DNA of 64,000 nucleotides. Source: Vogesella margarita. Lineage in GTDB: Bacteria > Pseudomonadota > Gammaproteobacteria > Burkholderiales > Chromobacteriaceae. Under the pieces are notes generated by a model that had not been told where the DNA came from, did no database searches, and saw nothing but the letters and a program-made list of their open reading frames with translations. The translations under genes were made by a program, and so were the position numbers. The DNA lies in NCBI RefSeq assembly GCF_028548475.1, contig NZ_JAQQLE010000016.1, positions 1 to 64,000 of the forward strand, read 5' to 3'. Shown here in pieces: positions 10,530 to 18,719 of the stretch. Position 1 is the first letter of the stretch; the number at the start of each line of letters is the position of its first letter.

Positions 10530-11237
10530 ATGACCGACGCGCTGGACACGCTGGAACACGACAACTTGGGCAGCACCGTCTACCACCTGCTGTGCAATGC
10601 CCTGATCCAGGGCAAGCTGAAGCCCGGCGAGCGGCTGAAAATCCGCGAGCTGGCGGCGCGGCTGGGCACCAGCGTCACTCCGGTACGCGATGCCATCCTG
10701 CGGCTGGTGCAGGAACAGGCGCTGGCGATGAAGTCGGCGCGCGACATCCGCGTGCCGCACATGACGGTGGCGCGCTATCTGGAGATCCGCGCCATCCGCA
10801 TCAAGCTGGAAGGGTTGGCCGCAGAAATGGCGGCGCAGAATGCAAGCGCCGAACAGATCGCGCTGCTGGAAGAGCTGGTGCGGCAGAACGAACAGGCGAT
10901 TGCCGACGGTGATACCGCCCGCGGCTGCGACCTGAACCAGCGCTTCCACTTCGCGCTGGTCGACATCGCCGGCATGCCCTTCCTGCAGGGCATCCTGTAC
11001 CGCATCTGGCTGCAGATGGGACCACTGATCGCCGATGTTTATGGCGCCGGCGGCGACGACATGCTCGATTTCCACTACCCGGTGCTGGCCGCCATCCGCG
11101 CCCACGACGGCCCGGCCGCCGCCCGCGCCATCAGCGACGACATCCTGTGCGGCGGGCAGGTGATCCTGCAGCACCTGCAAGCCGCGGAGCTGACCGCGTC
11201 CGCACGCCAAACCAGCGCCGCTGGCGGCGAAGACTAG
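10530..11237 (+). CDS. GntR family (FadR/FCD-type) transcriptional regulator
   Basis: A 235-residue regulator. The N-terminal winged helix contains LKPGERLKIRELAARLGTSVTPVRDAI, and an all-helical FCD ligand-binding domain follows with its characteristic metal-binding residues (for example LNQRFHFALVDIAG). It is divergent from the SDR-kinase-phospho-lyase operon and flanked by two identical palindromes, so it most likely controls that operon. Its stop codon overlaps the stop of the convergent transporter gene (shared CTAG at 11234-11237). Confidence 0.88.
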   Translation: MTDALDTLEHDNLGSTVYHLLCNALIQGKLKPGERLKIRELAARLGTSVTPVRDAILRLVQEQALAMKSARDIRVPHMTVARYLEIRAIRIKLEGLAAEMAAQNASAEQIALLEELVRQNEQAIADGDTARGCDLNQRFHFALVDIAGMPFLQGILYRIWLQMGPLIADVYGAGGDDMLDFHYPVLAAIRAHDGPAAARAISDDILCGGQVILQHLQAAELTASARQTSAAGGED

Positions 11238-12337
11238 GCCTTGGGCTTGCGCAGCACCCAGCTGGCGATGCTGCCGATCAGCACGCCCCAGAACGCGGCG
11301 CCGAGTCCGGCGTAGCTCATGCCGGAGGCGGTCGCGAGGAAGGTGATCATGGCGGCTTCGCGCTGCTCCTCGTCCTGCAGCACCGCCAGCAGATTGGTCG
11401 TAATCGCCCCGATCAGCGCCAGCCCGGCCAGTATGGCGACCAGCGCCTTGGACAGTGCCGCGAACAGCAGCACGATCGCCCCCGAAAACAAGCCACCCAG
11501 CAGATAGAACACGCCATTGGCGATCCCCGCCACATAGCGCTTGTCCGGATCCTCGTGCGCGTCCTTGCCGGTGCACAGCGCCGCCGTGATCGCCGCCACC
11601 ACGATGGTCACCCCGCCAAAACAGGCGACCAGCAGCGAGGCCACGCTGGTGACCAGCAGGATAGGTCGTGCCGGAATGGCATAGCCGGCACCGCGCAGAA
11701 TGGCCATGCCCGGCAGGAACTGCCCGGTAAGGCTGACGATGACCAGCGGGATGGCCAGGCTCAGCGTCGCCGCGATGCTCCACTGCGGCGCAATGAACTG
11801 CGGCCGCGTCAGACTGAAGCTCGCGCCGCCGTCATGCAGCGTGCCGGTCGTCAGCGACAGCAGCACGCCGACCAGCAACACCAGCACGACGCAGTAGCGC
11901 GGCAACAGGCGGCGGAACAGCAAGTAGGCCAGCACCATGCTGCCCCCGAGGAGCGGCGCCGCTGTCGCCGAGCTGAACGCCTTCGCCCCGAACTGGAACA
12001 GGATACCGGCCATCATCCCCGCCGCGATGCCGCGGGGAATCCGCTCCATGATGCGGTCGAAGTAGCCGGAACAGCCGATCAAAAAGAGGATCAGCGCCGC
12101 GGTGATGTAGGCGCCCACCACCTGCGGCAGCGGCAGCGCCGGAAACAGCGTCACCAGCAGCGCGGTGCCGGGGGCCGACCAGGCCGTGATCACCGGCACC
12201 CGGCTGCGCCAGCTCAGGAAGATGCCGGACAGCGCGGCGCCGATCGAAATCGCCCACACCCACGACGCCACCATCGCGTGGCTGAAGTGCCCGACTTCAG
12301 CGGCGTGAAAAAAGATCACCAGCGGCCCGGCGTAGGA
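11234..12337 (-). pseudogene. BenE-type benzoate/H+ symporter, 5'-truncated by an IS element
   Basis: The frame encodes 361 residues from a GTG (12319) and remains open to the IS end at 12338. It matches the BenE membrane transporter family (TAWSAPGTALLVT, multiple membrane segments, the GGVTIVVAAITAALCTGK region). BenE proteins are about 390-400 residues, and the usual first membrane segment is incomplete here: the recognisable sequence starts at SYAGPLVIFFHAAEVG right at the IS boundary. The native start and promoter are missing, so it is probably inactive unless transcribed from the IS. It may once have imported the substrate of the neighbouring operon. Confidence 0.75.
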
Positions 12338-13373
12338 GGCTTTGTTGCGTAAATCAACGAATGGCCGAGCTACCCCAATCCCCAGACGGACTTATCCCAT
12401 GCGTACCGTTTGCGGCGTGCCCAGTGCTGTGAAGCGATTCAGAATCGCTGCACAGATTTGAAGCTCCGCCACCTGCCGGTCAAAGTCCCGTGACTTAACC
12501 CGGTCTGCCAGCAATTTGAAACAGTGCATCTTCGTTTCGACCAGACTGCGGCGATGGTAGCCACTCCACTTTTTCCAGAGCGTCCGCCCCAGATACTTCA
12601 CTGAGCGTAGCGACTCATTGCGAGCCTGATTGCCCAGTGAATTTCCTTTCCAGAATTGGCCGTTTCGACGCGGAGGAATGATGGCAGCCGCCCCGCGCTC
12701 CGCAATCGCTGCGTGACATAGGCGAGTGTCGTACGCCCCATCCGTGGTTACCGTCACCAGTCCCTCTGCCGCCGGAATTTGCGATAGCAGCTCTGGCAGC
12801 ATCGTGGCATCGCCGGTGCGATTGTCGGTCACTTCCATTGCCCGGATTTCCAGCGTTTGCGCATCAATTCCCAGGTGCAGCTTGCGCCATTGGCGGCGGT
12901 AGTCAGCGCCATGCTTTTTCACCTTCCACTCGCCTTCACCCATCATCTTGATGCCGGTGCTATCCACCAAGAGATGCAGACAACCCTGCTTCTTCTGTAC
13001 CGGGATGCGCACCTGCAGGTCTTTCTGCCGGCGGGAAAGCGTACTGAAGTCGGGAACGGCCCAGGCAAGTCCAGCCAGGCGCAACATGCTTTCGACCATG
13101 CCTGTGGCTTGCCGTAGCGCCAGGCCAAAGAGGCATTTGATGGTGAGGCAGAACTGAATGGCGGCGTCGGAGAAAGTTGGCTGCCGTCCCCGTTTGCCAG
13201 TAGCAGGTGCCTGCCAGTGCATGTCTTTGTCGAGCCAGAGGAGGAGTTGCCCTCGTTGCTTGAGAGACTGGTTGTAGGACTGCCAGTTGATGGTTTGGTA
13301 CTTGGGAGGGAGGGGCTTGCTCATGCGGCCATTCTACCGGGTGTGAGCAAGTCCCGATTAATGCAACAAAGCC
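12338..13373 (-). mobile_element. IS5-family (IS903-group-like) insertion sequence
   Basis: A 1036-bp element with terminal inverted repeats: left GGCTTTGTTGCGTAAATC, right (reverse complement) GGCTTTGTTGCATTAATC. It contains one full transposase gene. The nine bases flanking each end (ggcgtagga and ctggcgcga) do not match, so no target duplication is visible. Different genes are truncated on the two sides, which fits an IS-mediated deletion or recombination between two copies rather than a simple insertion. Confidence 0.85.
12392..13324 (-). CDS. IS5-family transposase
   Basis: A 310-residue DDE transposase. NWQSYNQSLKQRG at the N-terminus and LLVDSTGIKMMGEGEWKVKKHG (first Asp), VTTDGAYDTR (second Asp) and RRSLVETKMHCFK (Glu) are the typical IS903/IS5 landmarks. 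It occupies nearly the whole element and has no frameshift, so it looks intact. Outward-facing transcription could affect the truncated flanking genes. Confidence 0.9.
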   Translation of the reverse strand: MSKPLPPKYQTINWQSYNQSLKQRGQLLLWLDKDMHWQAPATGKRGRQPTFSDAAIQFCLTIKCLFGLALRQATGMVESMLRLAGLAWAVPDFSTLSRRQKDLQVRIPVQKKQGCLHLLVDSTGIKMMGEGEWKVKKHGADYRRQWRKLHLGIDAQTLEIRAMEVTDNRTGDATMLPELLSQIPAAEGLVTVTTDGAYDTRLCHAAIAERGAAAIIPPRRNGQFWKGNSLGNQARNESLRSVKYLGRTLWKKWSGYHRRSLVETKMHCFKLLADRVKSRDFDRQVAELQICAAILNRFTALGTPQTVRMG

Positions 13374-13653
13374 CTGGCGCGAACACTTCCACTCGGCCCG
13401 CATCGGCGAGTCGGTGACGCTGTTTTCCGACGCGATGCAGGCACGGCTGGCGCAGCTTGGCAACCAGTTCCTCGCCCACAGCGGCGACCCGGTGGCCGCC
13501 CAGCAGCAGGCGCTGACCGCCCTCGACCACCTGGTACGGCGCGAAGCCTACGTCATGGCCTACAACGACAGCTTCTTCATTCTGGGCTGCGTGCTGTTGG
13601 GTGCGATTGCCGTGATGTGGCTGGCCGACCGGGTCGTGGCCGGCGGCAAATAG
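13374..13653 (+). pseudogene. C-terminal remnant of a DHA2-family MFS multidrug efflux permease (EmrB-like)
   Basis: The frame entering from the IS end reads WREHFHSARIGESVTLF and continues for about 92 codons to TAG. It includes a final membrane segment (FFILGCVLLGAIAVMWLAD). REHFHxAR and the terminal membrane helix are typical of the last 100 residues of EmrB/DHA2 permeases, which are about 500 residues long. Roughly 80 percent of the gene is missing. The outer-membrane factor gene that normally follows such pumps is intact immediately downstream, so the membrane-fusion and permease genes were probably deleted with the IS event. Confidence 0.7.
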
Positions 13654-13685
13654 GCCCCGGCACAACGAATCACTAGAGAATGACC

Positions 13686-15113
13686 ATGTTGAAAAAAACC
13701 CTGAGCTGTACCGCGCTGGCCGCCTTGCTGGCCGGCTGTGCCCATGTCTCGCTCCCCGCGCCACAGCATGACGAGGTGCTGCCCGCCAGCTACAAGCACG
13801 CGACGGCGCAATCGCAGAACGATGTCCCGCGCCAGTGGTGGCAGCTGTACCATGACGACACCCTGAACCGGCTGGTGGACGCCACGCTGCGCGACAACCC
13901 CTACACCCGGGTGGCCCACCTGCGCATGATCGCCGCCGAGGCGCAGAAACAGCAGGCCAATGCCAACCGCCTGCCGCAACTGGGCGCCGCCGCCGGCTTC
14001 AGCAACGCGCGCACCTCCACCAATACCGCGCTGGGCGAGATCCTCGGCTACCGCACCATCAGCGGCGACAAGTACACCCTGGGCTTCGACGCGGCCTGGC
14101 AGCTCGATGTCTGGAACCGCGTCGGCTACGCGGTGGCCGCCGCCGATGCCGGCATCGAGGCCGAACGCGCCTACGCGCGCATGGTGGAACAAACGCTCAG
14201 CTGGGAGGTGGCGATCACCTATTGGCAGTACCGGCTGGCCGAAGCGGAGCTGGCGCTGTTTAGACGCATTCGCCAGCAGCGGGCCGAGGCCGAAAGCGTG
14301 CTCGCCGGCCGCCACGCGGCTGGGCTGATCAGCGAGCTGGACCTGGCGCGCGCGCGCCTCGCGCTGCGCAACGCCGATGTCGACATCGAAGGCGCGAAGG
14401 AACGCATGAGCCATGCCGAGCATGAACTCGCGACCCTGGCCGTCAAGCCGGTGGCGCAGTTCAGCGTGCCGCAGCAGGCCGCCTACCGCTTGCCGGAGAT
14501 CCCCGCCATCAGCCCCGGCCTGCCGGCCGCCATCCTGCAGCGGCGCCCGGACCTAGCCCAGTCGGCACAGAACATCCGCGCCCTGCTGGCGCAGAAGGAA
14601 ATCGCCGACAGCGCGTTCTATCCGTCCATCAGCCTGACCGGCAACTTCGGCTTCGCCTCGCTGGACCTGCGCAACCTGACCAATGGCGACTCGCGCCAGT
14701 TCTCGCTGGGGCCGGTGGCCATTTCGCTGCCCATCCTCGATGGCGGCCGCATCCGCGCCAGCCAGACAGTGGCCGACGCGCGCTACCAGGAGGCGGTCAA
14801 CGTGCACAAGGTGCAGCTGCTGATCGCACTGCGCGAGGTGGACGACGCGCTGAGCGAGGTGGAAGCATCCCGCAACCAGGATGCGCTGCTGCAGGCGGCG
14901 CTGCTCTCCGCCCGACGCGTGGCGCTGCTGGCGAAGGCGCGCTACGACAAGGGCGCGGTGAACTATCTGGAAGTGGCCGAGGCCGAGCGCGAGCTGTCGA
15001 ACGCCGAGCTCAATGTGCGCAGCAATCACCTGAAGGGGCTGCTGGCCTCGACCCAGCTGATCTACGCACTGGGCGGCGGCTGGCAGGACACGACGCCGGC
15101 TGCCGCCGGCTAA
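13686..15113 (+). CDS. outer membrane efflux lipoprotein, NodT/OprM (RND/EmrAB outer membrane factor) family
   Basis: A 475-residue TolC-like outer membrane factor. It has a lipoprotein signal with lipobox LLAGC (Cys about residue 18) and two OEP repeats (SISLTGNFGFASLDL, QRRPDLAQSAQNIRALLAQ). The start at 13686 is preferred because AGAGA sits six bases upstream; an in-frame ATG at 13680 is possible. It would form the exit duct of a tripartite efflux pump, but the inner-membrane permease upstream is truncated, so it is probably an orphan unless it pairs with another pump. Confidence 0.88.
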   Translation: MLKKTLSCTALAALLAGCAHVSLPAPQHDEVLPASYKHATAQSQNDVPRQWWQLYHDDTLNRLVDATLRDNPYTRVAHLRMIAAEAQKQQANANRLPQLGAAAGFSNARTSTNTALGEILGYRTISGDKYTLGFDAAWQLDVWNRVGYAVAAADAGIEAERAYARMVEQTLSWEVAITYWQYRLAEAELALFRRIRQQRAEAESVLAGRHAAGLISELDLARARLALRNADVDIEGAKERMSHAEHELATLAVKPVAQFSVPQQAAYRLPEIPAISPGLPAAILQRRPDLAQSAQNIRALLAQKEIADSAFYPSISLTGNFGFASLDLRNLTNGDSRQFSLGPVAISLPILDGGRIRASQTVADARYQEAVNVHKVQLLIALREVDDALSEVEASRNQDALLQAALLSARRVALLAKARYDKGAVNYLEVAEAERELSNAELNVRSNHLKGLLASTQLIYALGGGWQDTTPAAAG

Positions 15114-15118
15114 GCGTT

Positions 15119-15130
15119 GCGGCCAACCTT
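15119..15130 (+). repeat. candidate DNA uptake word, just after a stop codon
   Basis: Exact GCGGCCAACCTT preceded by T, beginning five bases after the stop of the outer membrane factor gene. Confidence 0.85.
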
Positions 15131-15170
15131 CGTCCGCCCCCCACATCATCCATTACCAACGGTTAACCAC

Positions 15171-15380
15171 ATGTTCTATCAGAAAAACCTGCCGCTTCGG
15201 GAGCGGGTCCTGCGCGTGCTGGCAGGCAGTATCGCGATTGCCATCACCCTGTCGCTGTCGCTGAGCGGCTGGCTGAGCGCGCTGCTCATCGCCAGCGCCG
15301 GTGCCTTCCTGTTCTTCGGCTTCATCGGCTTCTGCCCGATGTGCGCGCTGGCCGGCAGAAAACCGGTCGCCCAGAAGTAA
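15171..15380 (+). CDS. DUF2892-type small inner membrane protein
   Basis: A 69-residue protein with an N-terminal LPLRERVLRVLAGS and two membrane helices, ending FFGFIGFCPMCALAG. The FCPxC turn and this helix pair are typical of the DUF2892/YgaP membrane domain, often linked to sulfur or thiol metabolism. No rhodanese domain is attached. It is followed 52 bp later by the monooxygenase gene on the same strand. Function unknown. Confidence 0.8.
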   Translation: MFYQKNLPLRERVLRVLAGSIAIAITLSLSLSGWLSALLIASAGAFLFFGFIGFCPMCALAGRKPVAQK

Positions 15381-15431
15381 GCCCCGCCATCCGGCAGACA
15401 CGCCCTCATCCCTATTAGCGAGCAACTCACC

Positions 15432-16673
15432 ATGATTCAAAGCATCGACACCATCATCATCGGCGCAGGCCAAGGCGGCCTCGCCACCAGTTACTACCTG
15501 AAACAGCAGGGCCGCGAACACCTGATTCTGGAAAAATCCGACCAGGCCGGCAGTGCCTGGCGCGACGGGCGCTGGGATTCGTTCACCCTGGTGACCCCGA
15601 ACTGGGCCTTCCGCCTGCCCGGCGCCGAATACAGCGGCGAGCAGCCGGCCGGCTTTCTCAAGCGCGACGAAGTGGTCGCCATTTTCGCCGGCTACGCCGA
15701 AAAATTCGGCCTGCCGCTGCGCACCAACACGCGGGTCACCGCCGTCGAGGCCGGCGCGGACGGCGGCTTCCTGGTGCGCACCGCGGACACCACCTACCAG
15801 GCGCGCCATGTGGTGATGGCCACTGGCCTGTTCCAGACGCCGCGCCTGCCGGCCTTTGCCGCGCGCACGCCGGCCGACATCCTGCAACTGAACTCGGACA
15901 ACTACCGCAACCCGTCGCAGCTGCCTCCAGGTGGCGTGCTGGTGGTCGGCAGCTCGCAATCCGGCTGCCAGATCGCCCAGGAGCTGCACCAGAGCGGTCA
16001 TCCGGTCTACCTGTGCACCAGCGGCGCGGGACGCATTCCGCGCACCTATCGCGGCCGCGACATCTTCGCCTGGGCGGCGCAGATGGGCTTTTCCGACCGC
16101 ACCGTCGACCAGCTGCCCAGCCCCAAGGCCAAGTTTGCCGCCAACCCGCACATGGCCGGCAAGAGCGACGGCGGCAGCCTGAACCTGCACCAGTTCGCCC
16201 GCGACGGCATCCAGCTGCTGGGCCGCCTGCAGGACGTGCAGGACGGCAAGCTGCAGCTGGCCGGCGACCTGCACGACAACCTGGCCAAGGCCGACAAATT
16301 CGAGGCCGACATGCTGCAGGGCATCGATGCCTTCATCGCCCAGAACGGCATCGAGGCGCCGGCCGAGACGCTGCCGCAATCTCAGGACGGCTATGCCCGG
16401 GAAATCGTGCGCGAGCTGGATCTGGCAGCCAGCGGCATCCGCACCATCATCTGGACCATCGGTTACCGCTTCGATTTCAGCATGGTGAAATTCCCGGTCT
16501 TCGACGAGGACGGTTACCCGATCCAGCAGCGTGGCGAGACGGCGCAGCCGGGCCTGTTCTTCGTTGGCCTGCCGTGGCTGCACAAGCAGAAATCCGGGCT
16601 CTTGGCCGGTGTGGCCGAAGACGCGGCCCATATTGCCAGCCGCATCGCAGCCGGGGCGGCCTGCCCCGCGTGA
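15432..16673 (+). CDS. FAD-dependent monooxygenase/oxidoreductase (CzcO/FMO type)
   Basis: A 413-residue flavoprotein. The FAD-binding GAGQGG (residues 11-16) and a second NAD(P)-binding VVGSSQSGCQIA in mid-protein fit class B flavin monooxygenases and CzcO-like proteins. The C-terminal segment TIGYRFDFSMVKFPVFD, then GLFFVGLPW, is typical of a subgroup of such oxidoreductases. The substrate is unknown; reported relatives act on aromatic ketones or unknown small molecules. Its stop is followed within five bases by an uptake word and then the PPTase gene. Confidence 0.82.
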   Translation: MIQSIDTIIIGAGQGGLATSYYLKQQGREHLILEKSDQAGSAWRDGRWDSFTLVTPNWAFRLPGAEYSGEQPAGFLKRDEVVAIFAGYAEKFGLPLRTNTRVTAVEAGADGGFLVRTADTTYQARHVVMATGLFQTPRLPAFAARTPADILQLNSDNYRNPSQLPPGGVLVVGSSQSGCQIAQELHQSGHPVYLCTSGAGRIPRTYRGRDIFAWAAQMGFSDRTVDQLPSPKAKFAANPHMAGKSDGGSLNLHQFARDGIQLLGRLQDVQDGKLQLAGDLHDNLAKADKFEADMLQGIDAFIAQNGIEAPAETLPQSQDGYAREIVRELDLAASGIRTIIWTIGYRFDFSMVKFPVFDEDGYPIQQRGETAQPGLFFVGLPWLHKQKSGLLAGVAEDAAHIASRIAAGAACPA

Positions 16674-16678
16674 GCGCT

Positions 16679-16690
16679 GCGGCCAACCTT
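16679..16690 (+). repeat. candidate DNA uptake word, just after a stop codon
   Basis: Exact GCGGCCAACCTT preceded by T, five bases after the monooxygenase stop and before the PPTase start. Confidence 0.85.
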
Positions 16691-16709
16691 GCATCATGCC
16701 GCGCGGCGG

Positions 16710-17444
16710 ATGGGCGCTAGCCTCGTCAGCCAGCGCCTGGAACAACTGCGCCCGGGCAGCTTGGCGCAGCTGTTCGCCGCGCCGGAAGCCGCCCGCCTGC
16801 CGGCATGGCCGGGCACCATGCTGCGCCAGCTGTCGCTGCCACGGCTGGCGGCGCTCGTGCACGAGCTGCCGCTGGCGGGCGTCGTGCCGAACTGTGCGCA
16901 GGCCGTGCGCAGCCGCCAGCTGGCTCACCTGGCCGGACGCCTGTGCGCCGAGGCGGCACTTGAGGCGCTGGGTGGCAACCGCCATGCGGTCGGACAGGAC
17001 AGCGGGGGCGCGCCACGCTGGCCGGCAGGCATGCTCGGCTCGATCACGCACGACGCCCACGGCGCCCTGGCGCTGGTGGCACACCGCCACGACTACCGCT
17101 GGCTGGGTATCGACGTGGAGCCGGTGCTGGACGAGCCCGGCTGTGCGGCCGTCTGCGAGGTGTGCCTGACCGCCGCCGAGCGCACACAGCTGGCGGCATC
17201 GCGCGACGCGGCGGCAGAGACCACGCTCCGCTTTTCAGCCAAGGAGGCCTATTACAAGGCCGTCTTCCCGCAGCTGGGCTGCGATCTCGACTTTCTTGAC
17301 GTGGAACTTGCCCCGATGCCAGCAGGCAGCACCCGGTTTCGCGTGCTGCCGCTTGGCCGCGCGGCATTGCAGGCAAAGCTGCCACCGCTGGAAGGCCACT
17401 TCGCCATCGACAACGGCCGGGTCTTTTGCGGCATCGCCTGCTAG
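16710..17444 (+). CDS. 4'-phosphopantetheinyl transferase (EntD/Sfp-like)
   Basis: A 244-residue transferase that moves phosphopantetheine from CoA to the serine of carrier proteins. The three family motifs are present: GSITHDAHG, WLGIDVEPV (Mg-binding Asp/Glu) and LRFSAKEAYYKA. Length and motif order fit the EntD group. The start at MGASLVSQRL is tentative because the Shine-Dalgarno is weak; a TTG at 16689 overlapping the uptake word is less likely. It could modify the carrier protein at 406-663, though the two genes are 16 kb apart. Confidence 0.85.
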   Translation: MGASLVSQRLEQLRPGSLAQLFAAPEAARLPAWPGTMLRQLSLPRLAALVHELPLAGVVPNCAQAVRSRQLAHLAGRLCAEAALEALGGNRHAVGQDSGGAPRWPAGMLGSITHDAHGALALVAHRHDYRWLGIDVEPVLDEPGCAAVCEVCLTAAERTQLAASRDAAAETTLRFSAKEAYYKAVFPQLGCDLDFLDVELAPMPAGSTRFRVLPLGRAALQAKLPPLEGHFAIDNGRVFCGIAC

Positions 17445-17886
17445 CGCAACCACCCCACCGGGTTGTTGAATGCCGGGCGCCGGCCGAGCGGTGGGGTACG
17501 ATCGCGGCCACCGGCAAGTTGGAGGCTCGGCAGGCTCTCCACACCCTGCTCACGGCACGACAGTCAGGCGCCCAGCAAGAAAGGCGTCGCAGCGGAGGGG
17601 GTGAATCTACCCCTGCCTTGGTGCAGAGTGCGGATTACGGCATGGCCGTTATCGGAAAAGAAGCCGTGATAGCGCGGCTCGCCTTGTTCAGGTGGACCGA
17701 ACAGGCGCCGGCCATTCTGGCAATGAGGGGATCGAGACTCCGGGCAATCGTGGATCGATCTCTCTGGATTTGCGCTGAAATGATGGCTGTCACCATGGAC
17801 GGAGACAGCCATCAAGCATGAAAGCGGAACCCGATGCCGAAACCATGAGTATTGGTGTCAGCCAGGCTCTGCTGTGCTGAAATAGC
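17445..17886. other. intergenic stretch without a convincing gene; possible outer-membrane porin remnant at its right end
   Basis: No complete gene is supported here. Directly after the ModE stop codon, in the same minus-strand frame (17886 down to 17818), the sequence reads QSLADTNTHGFGIGFRFHA and a stop. This resembles the last beta-strand of an outer-membrane porin (alternating aromatic residues near the C-terminus). No upstream part of such a gene is visible, so if real it is a small fossil left by a rearrangement. Weak evidence. Confidence 0.3.
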
Positions 17887-18699
17887 TTACGCCGGTACGG
17901 CAATCACCACGCTGGATGCCTTGAAAATGGCCGAGGCGGTTTTACCTGCAGCCAACTCCAGGCTATTGCAGCTGTCATTGGTCACGATGGCCGCGACACT
18001 GCCACCGCCTGCCAGATCAATCACAACCTCCGTGTTAACGGCACCGGGTTGCACCCGGGTAATCACACCGCTCAACTTGTTGCGGGCGGAGAAGCGTGCG
18101 CCTTCCTCGTCGGTCACCACGATAATGGAGGAGGACTTGATCAGCGCAAAAGCCTCCGCGCCCGGTTTCAGCCCCAGGCTCTCGGTGCTTTCATGTGTCA
18201 CGATGGCAACGATGCTCTGACCGCTGGCGGTTTGAAGCTCGATCTCGTCATTCACCGCCCCCACCTTGACCGCCGTGACCTTGCCGAGGAATTGATTGCG
18301 TGCACTGGTTTTCATTGCCATTCTCCTGATCAACAAGTAGTCGTCGGCCAGGGCTTCTGCCTGCTGCGCCAACTGACTGACAAAATTCTGATGCTCGCGC
18401 TGGATAGACTGGAAGTTCGCGACCAGCTGCACCCCGCGCTGTGTCAGCCGGGTCCCGCCTCCGCCCTTGCCGCCCGTTAGCCTTTCCACCAGTGGCTCGC
18501 CAGCCAGGTTGTTCATCGTGTCGATGGCGTCCCAGGCGGTCTTGTAGCTCATCCGTGCCGCCTTGGCGGCTTGCGTGATGGAGCCGCACTCGGCAATCTT
18601 GGCGAGCAGGGTAATCCGGTCGGCACCGCCGAAATTCTGACCATCCACGGTCAGCCATAGCGAGCCCTGCAACTGGATTGGCTTGTCTGTCGCGTCCAT
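17887..18699 (-). CDS. modE: molybdate-dependent transcriptional regulator ModE
   Basis: A 270-residue protein with an N-terminal winged helix (ITLLAKIAECGSITQAAKAARMSYKTAWDAID) and two C-terminal molybdate-binding Mop/TOBE domains (TSARNQFLGKVTAVKVG and FSARNKLSGVITRVQPG). The length fits E. coli ModE (262). The start MDATDKPIQ has GAGGCGAAGG upstream. It is the last gene of the modABC-nifQ-like cluster, and a good ModE box lies before modA (21484-21507), so it should repress uptake when molybdate is plentiful. Confidence 0.92.
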   Translation of the reverse strand: MDATDKPIQLQGSLWLTVDGQNFGGADRITLLAKIAECGSITQAAKAARMSYKTAWDAIDTMNNLAGEPLVERLTGGKGGGGTRLTQRGVQLVANFQSIQREHQNFVSQLAQQAEALADDYLLIRRMAMKTSARNQFLGKVTAVKVGAVNDEIELQTASGQSIVAIVTHESTESLGLKPGAEAFALIKSSSIIVVTDEEGARFSARNKLSGVITRVQPGAVNTEVVIDLAGGGSVAAIVTNDSCNSLELAAGKTASAIFKASSVVIAVPA

Positions 18700-18719
18700 A
18701 CCTTCGCCTCTGCGCGTGG

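Noticed and set aside
15153-17090. 645-codon open frame on the minus strand antisense to the monooxygenase and PPTase
   Set aside because: Low-complexity Gly/Arg/Gln composition; both plus-strand genes have clear motifs.
17426-17821. 131-codon plus-strand open frame downstream of the PPTase gene
   Set aside because: Overlaps the PPTase end, has no ribosome-binding site and no family resemblance.
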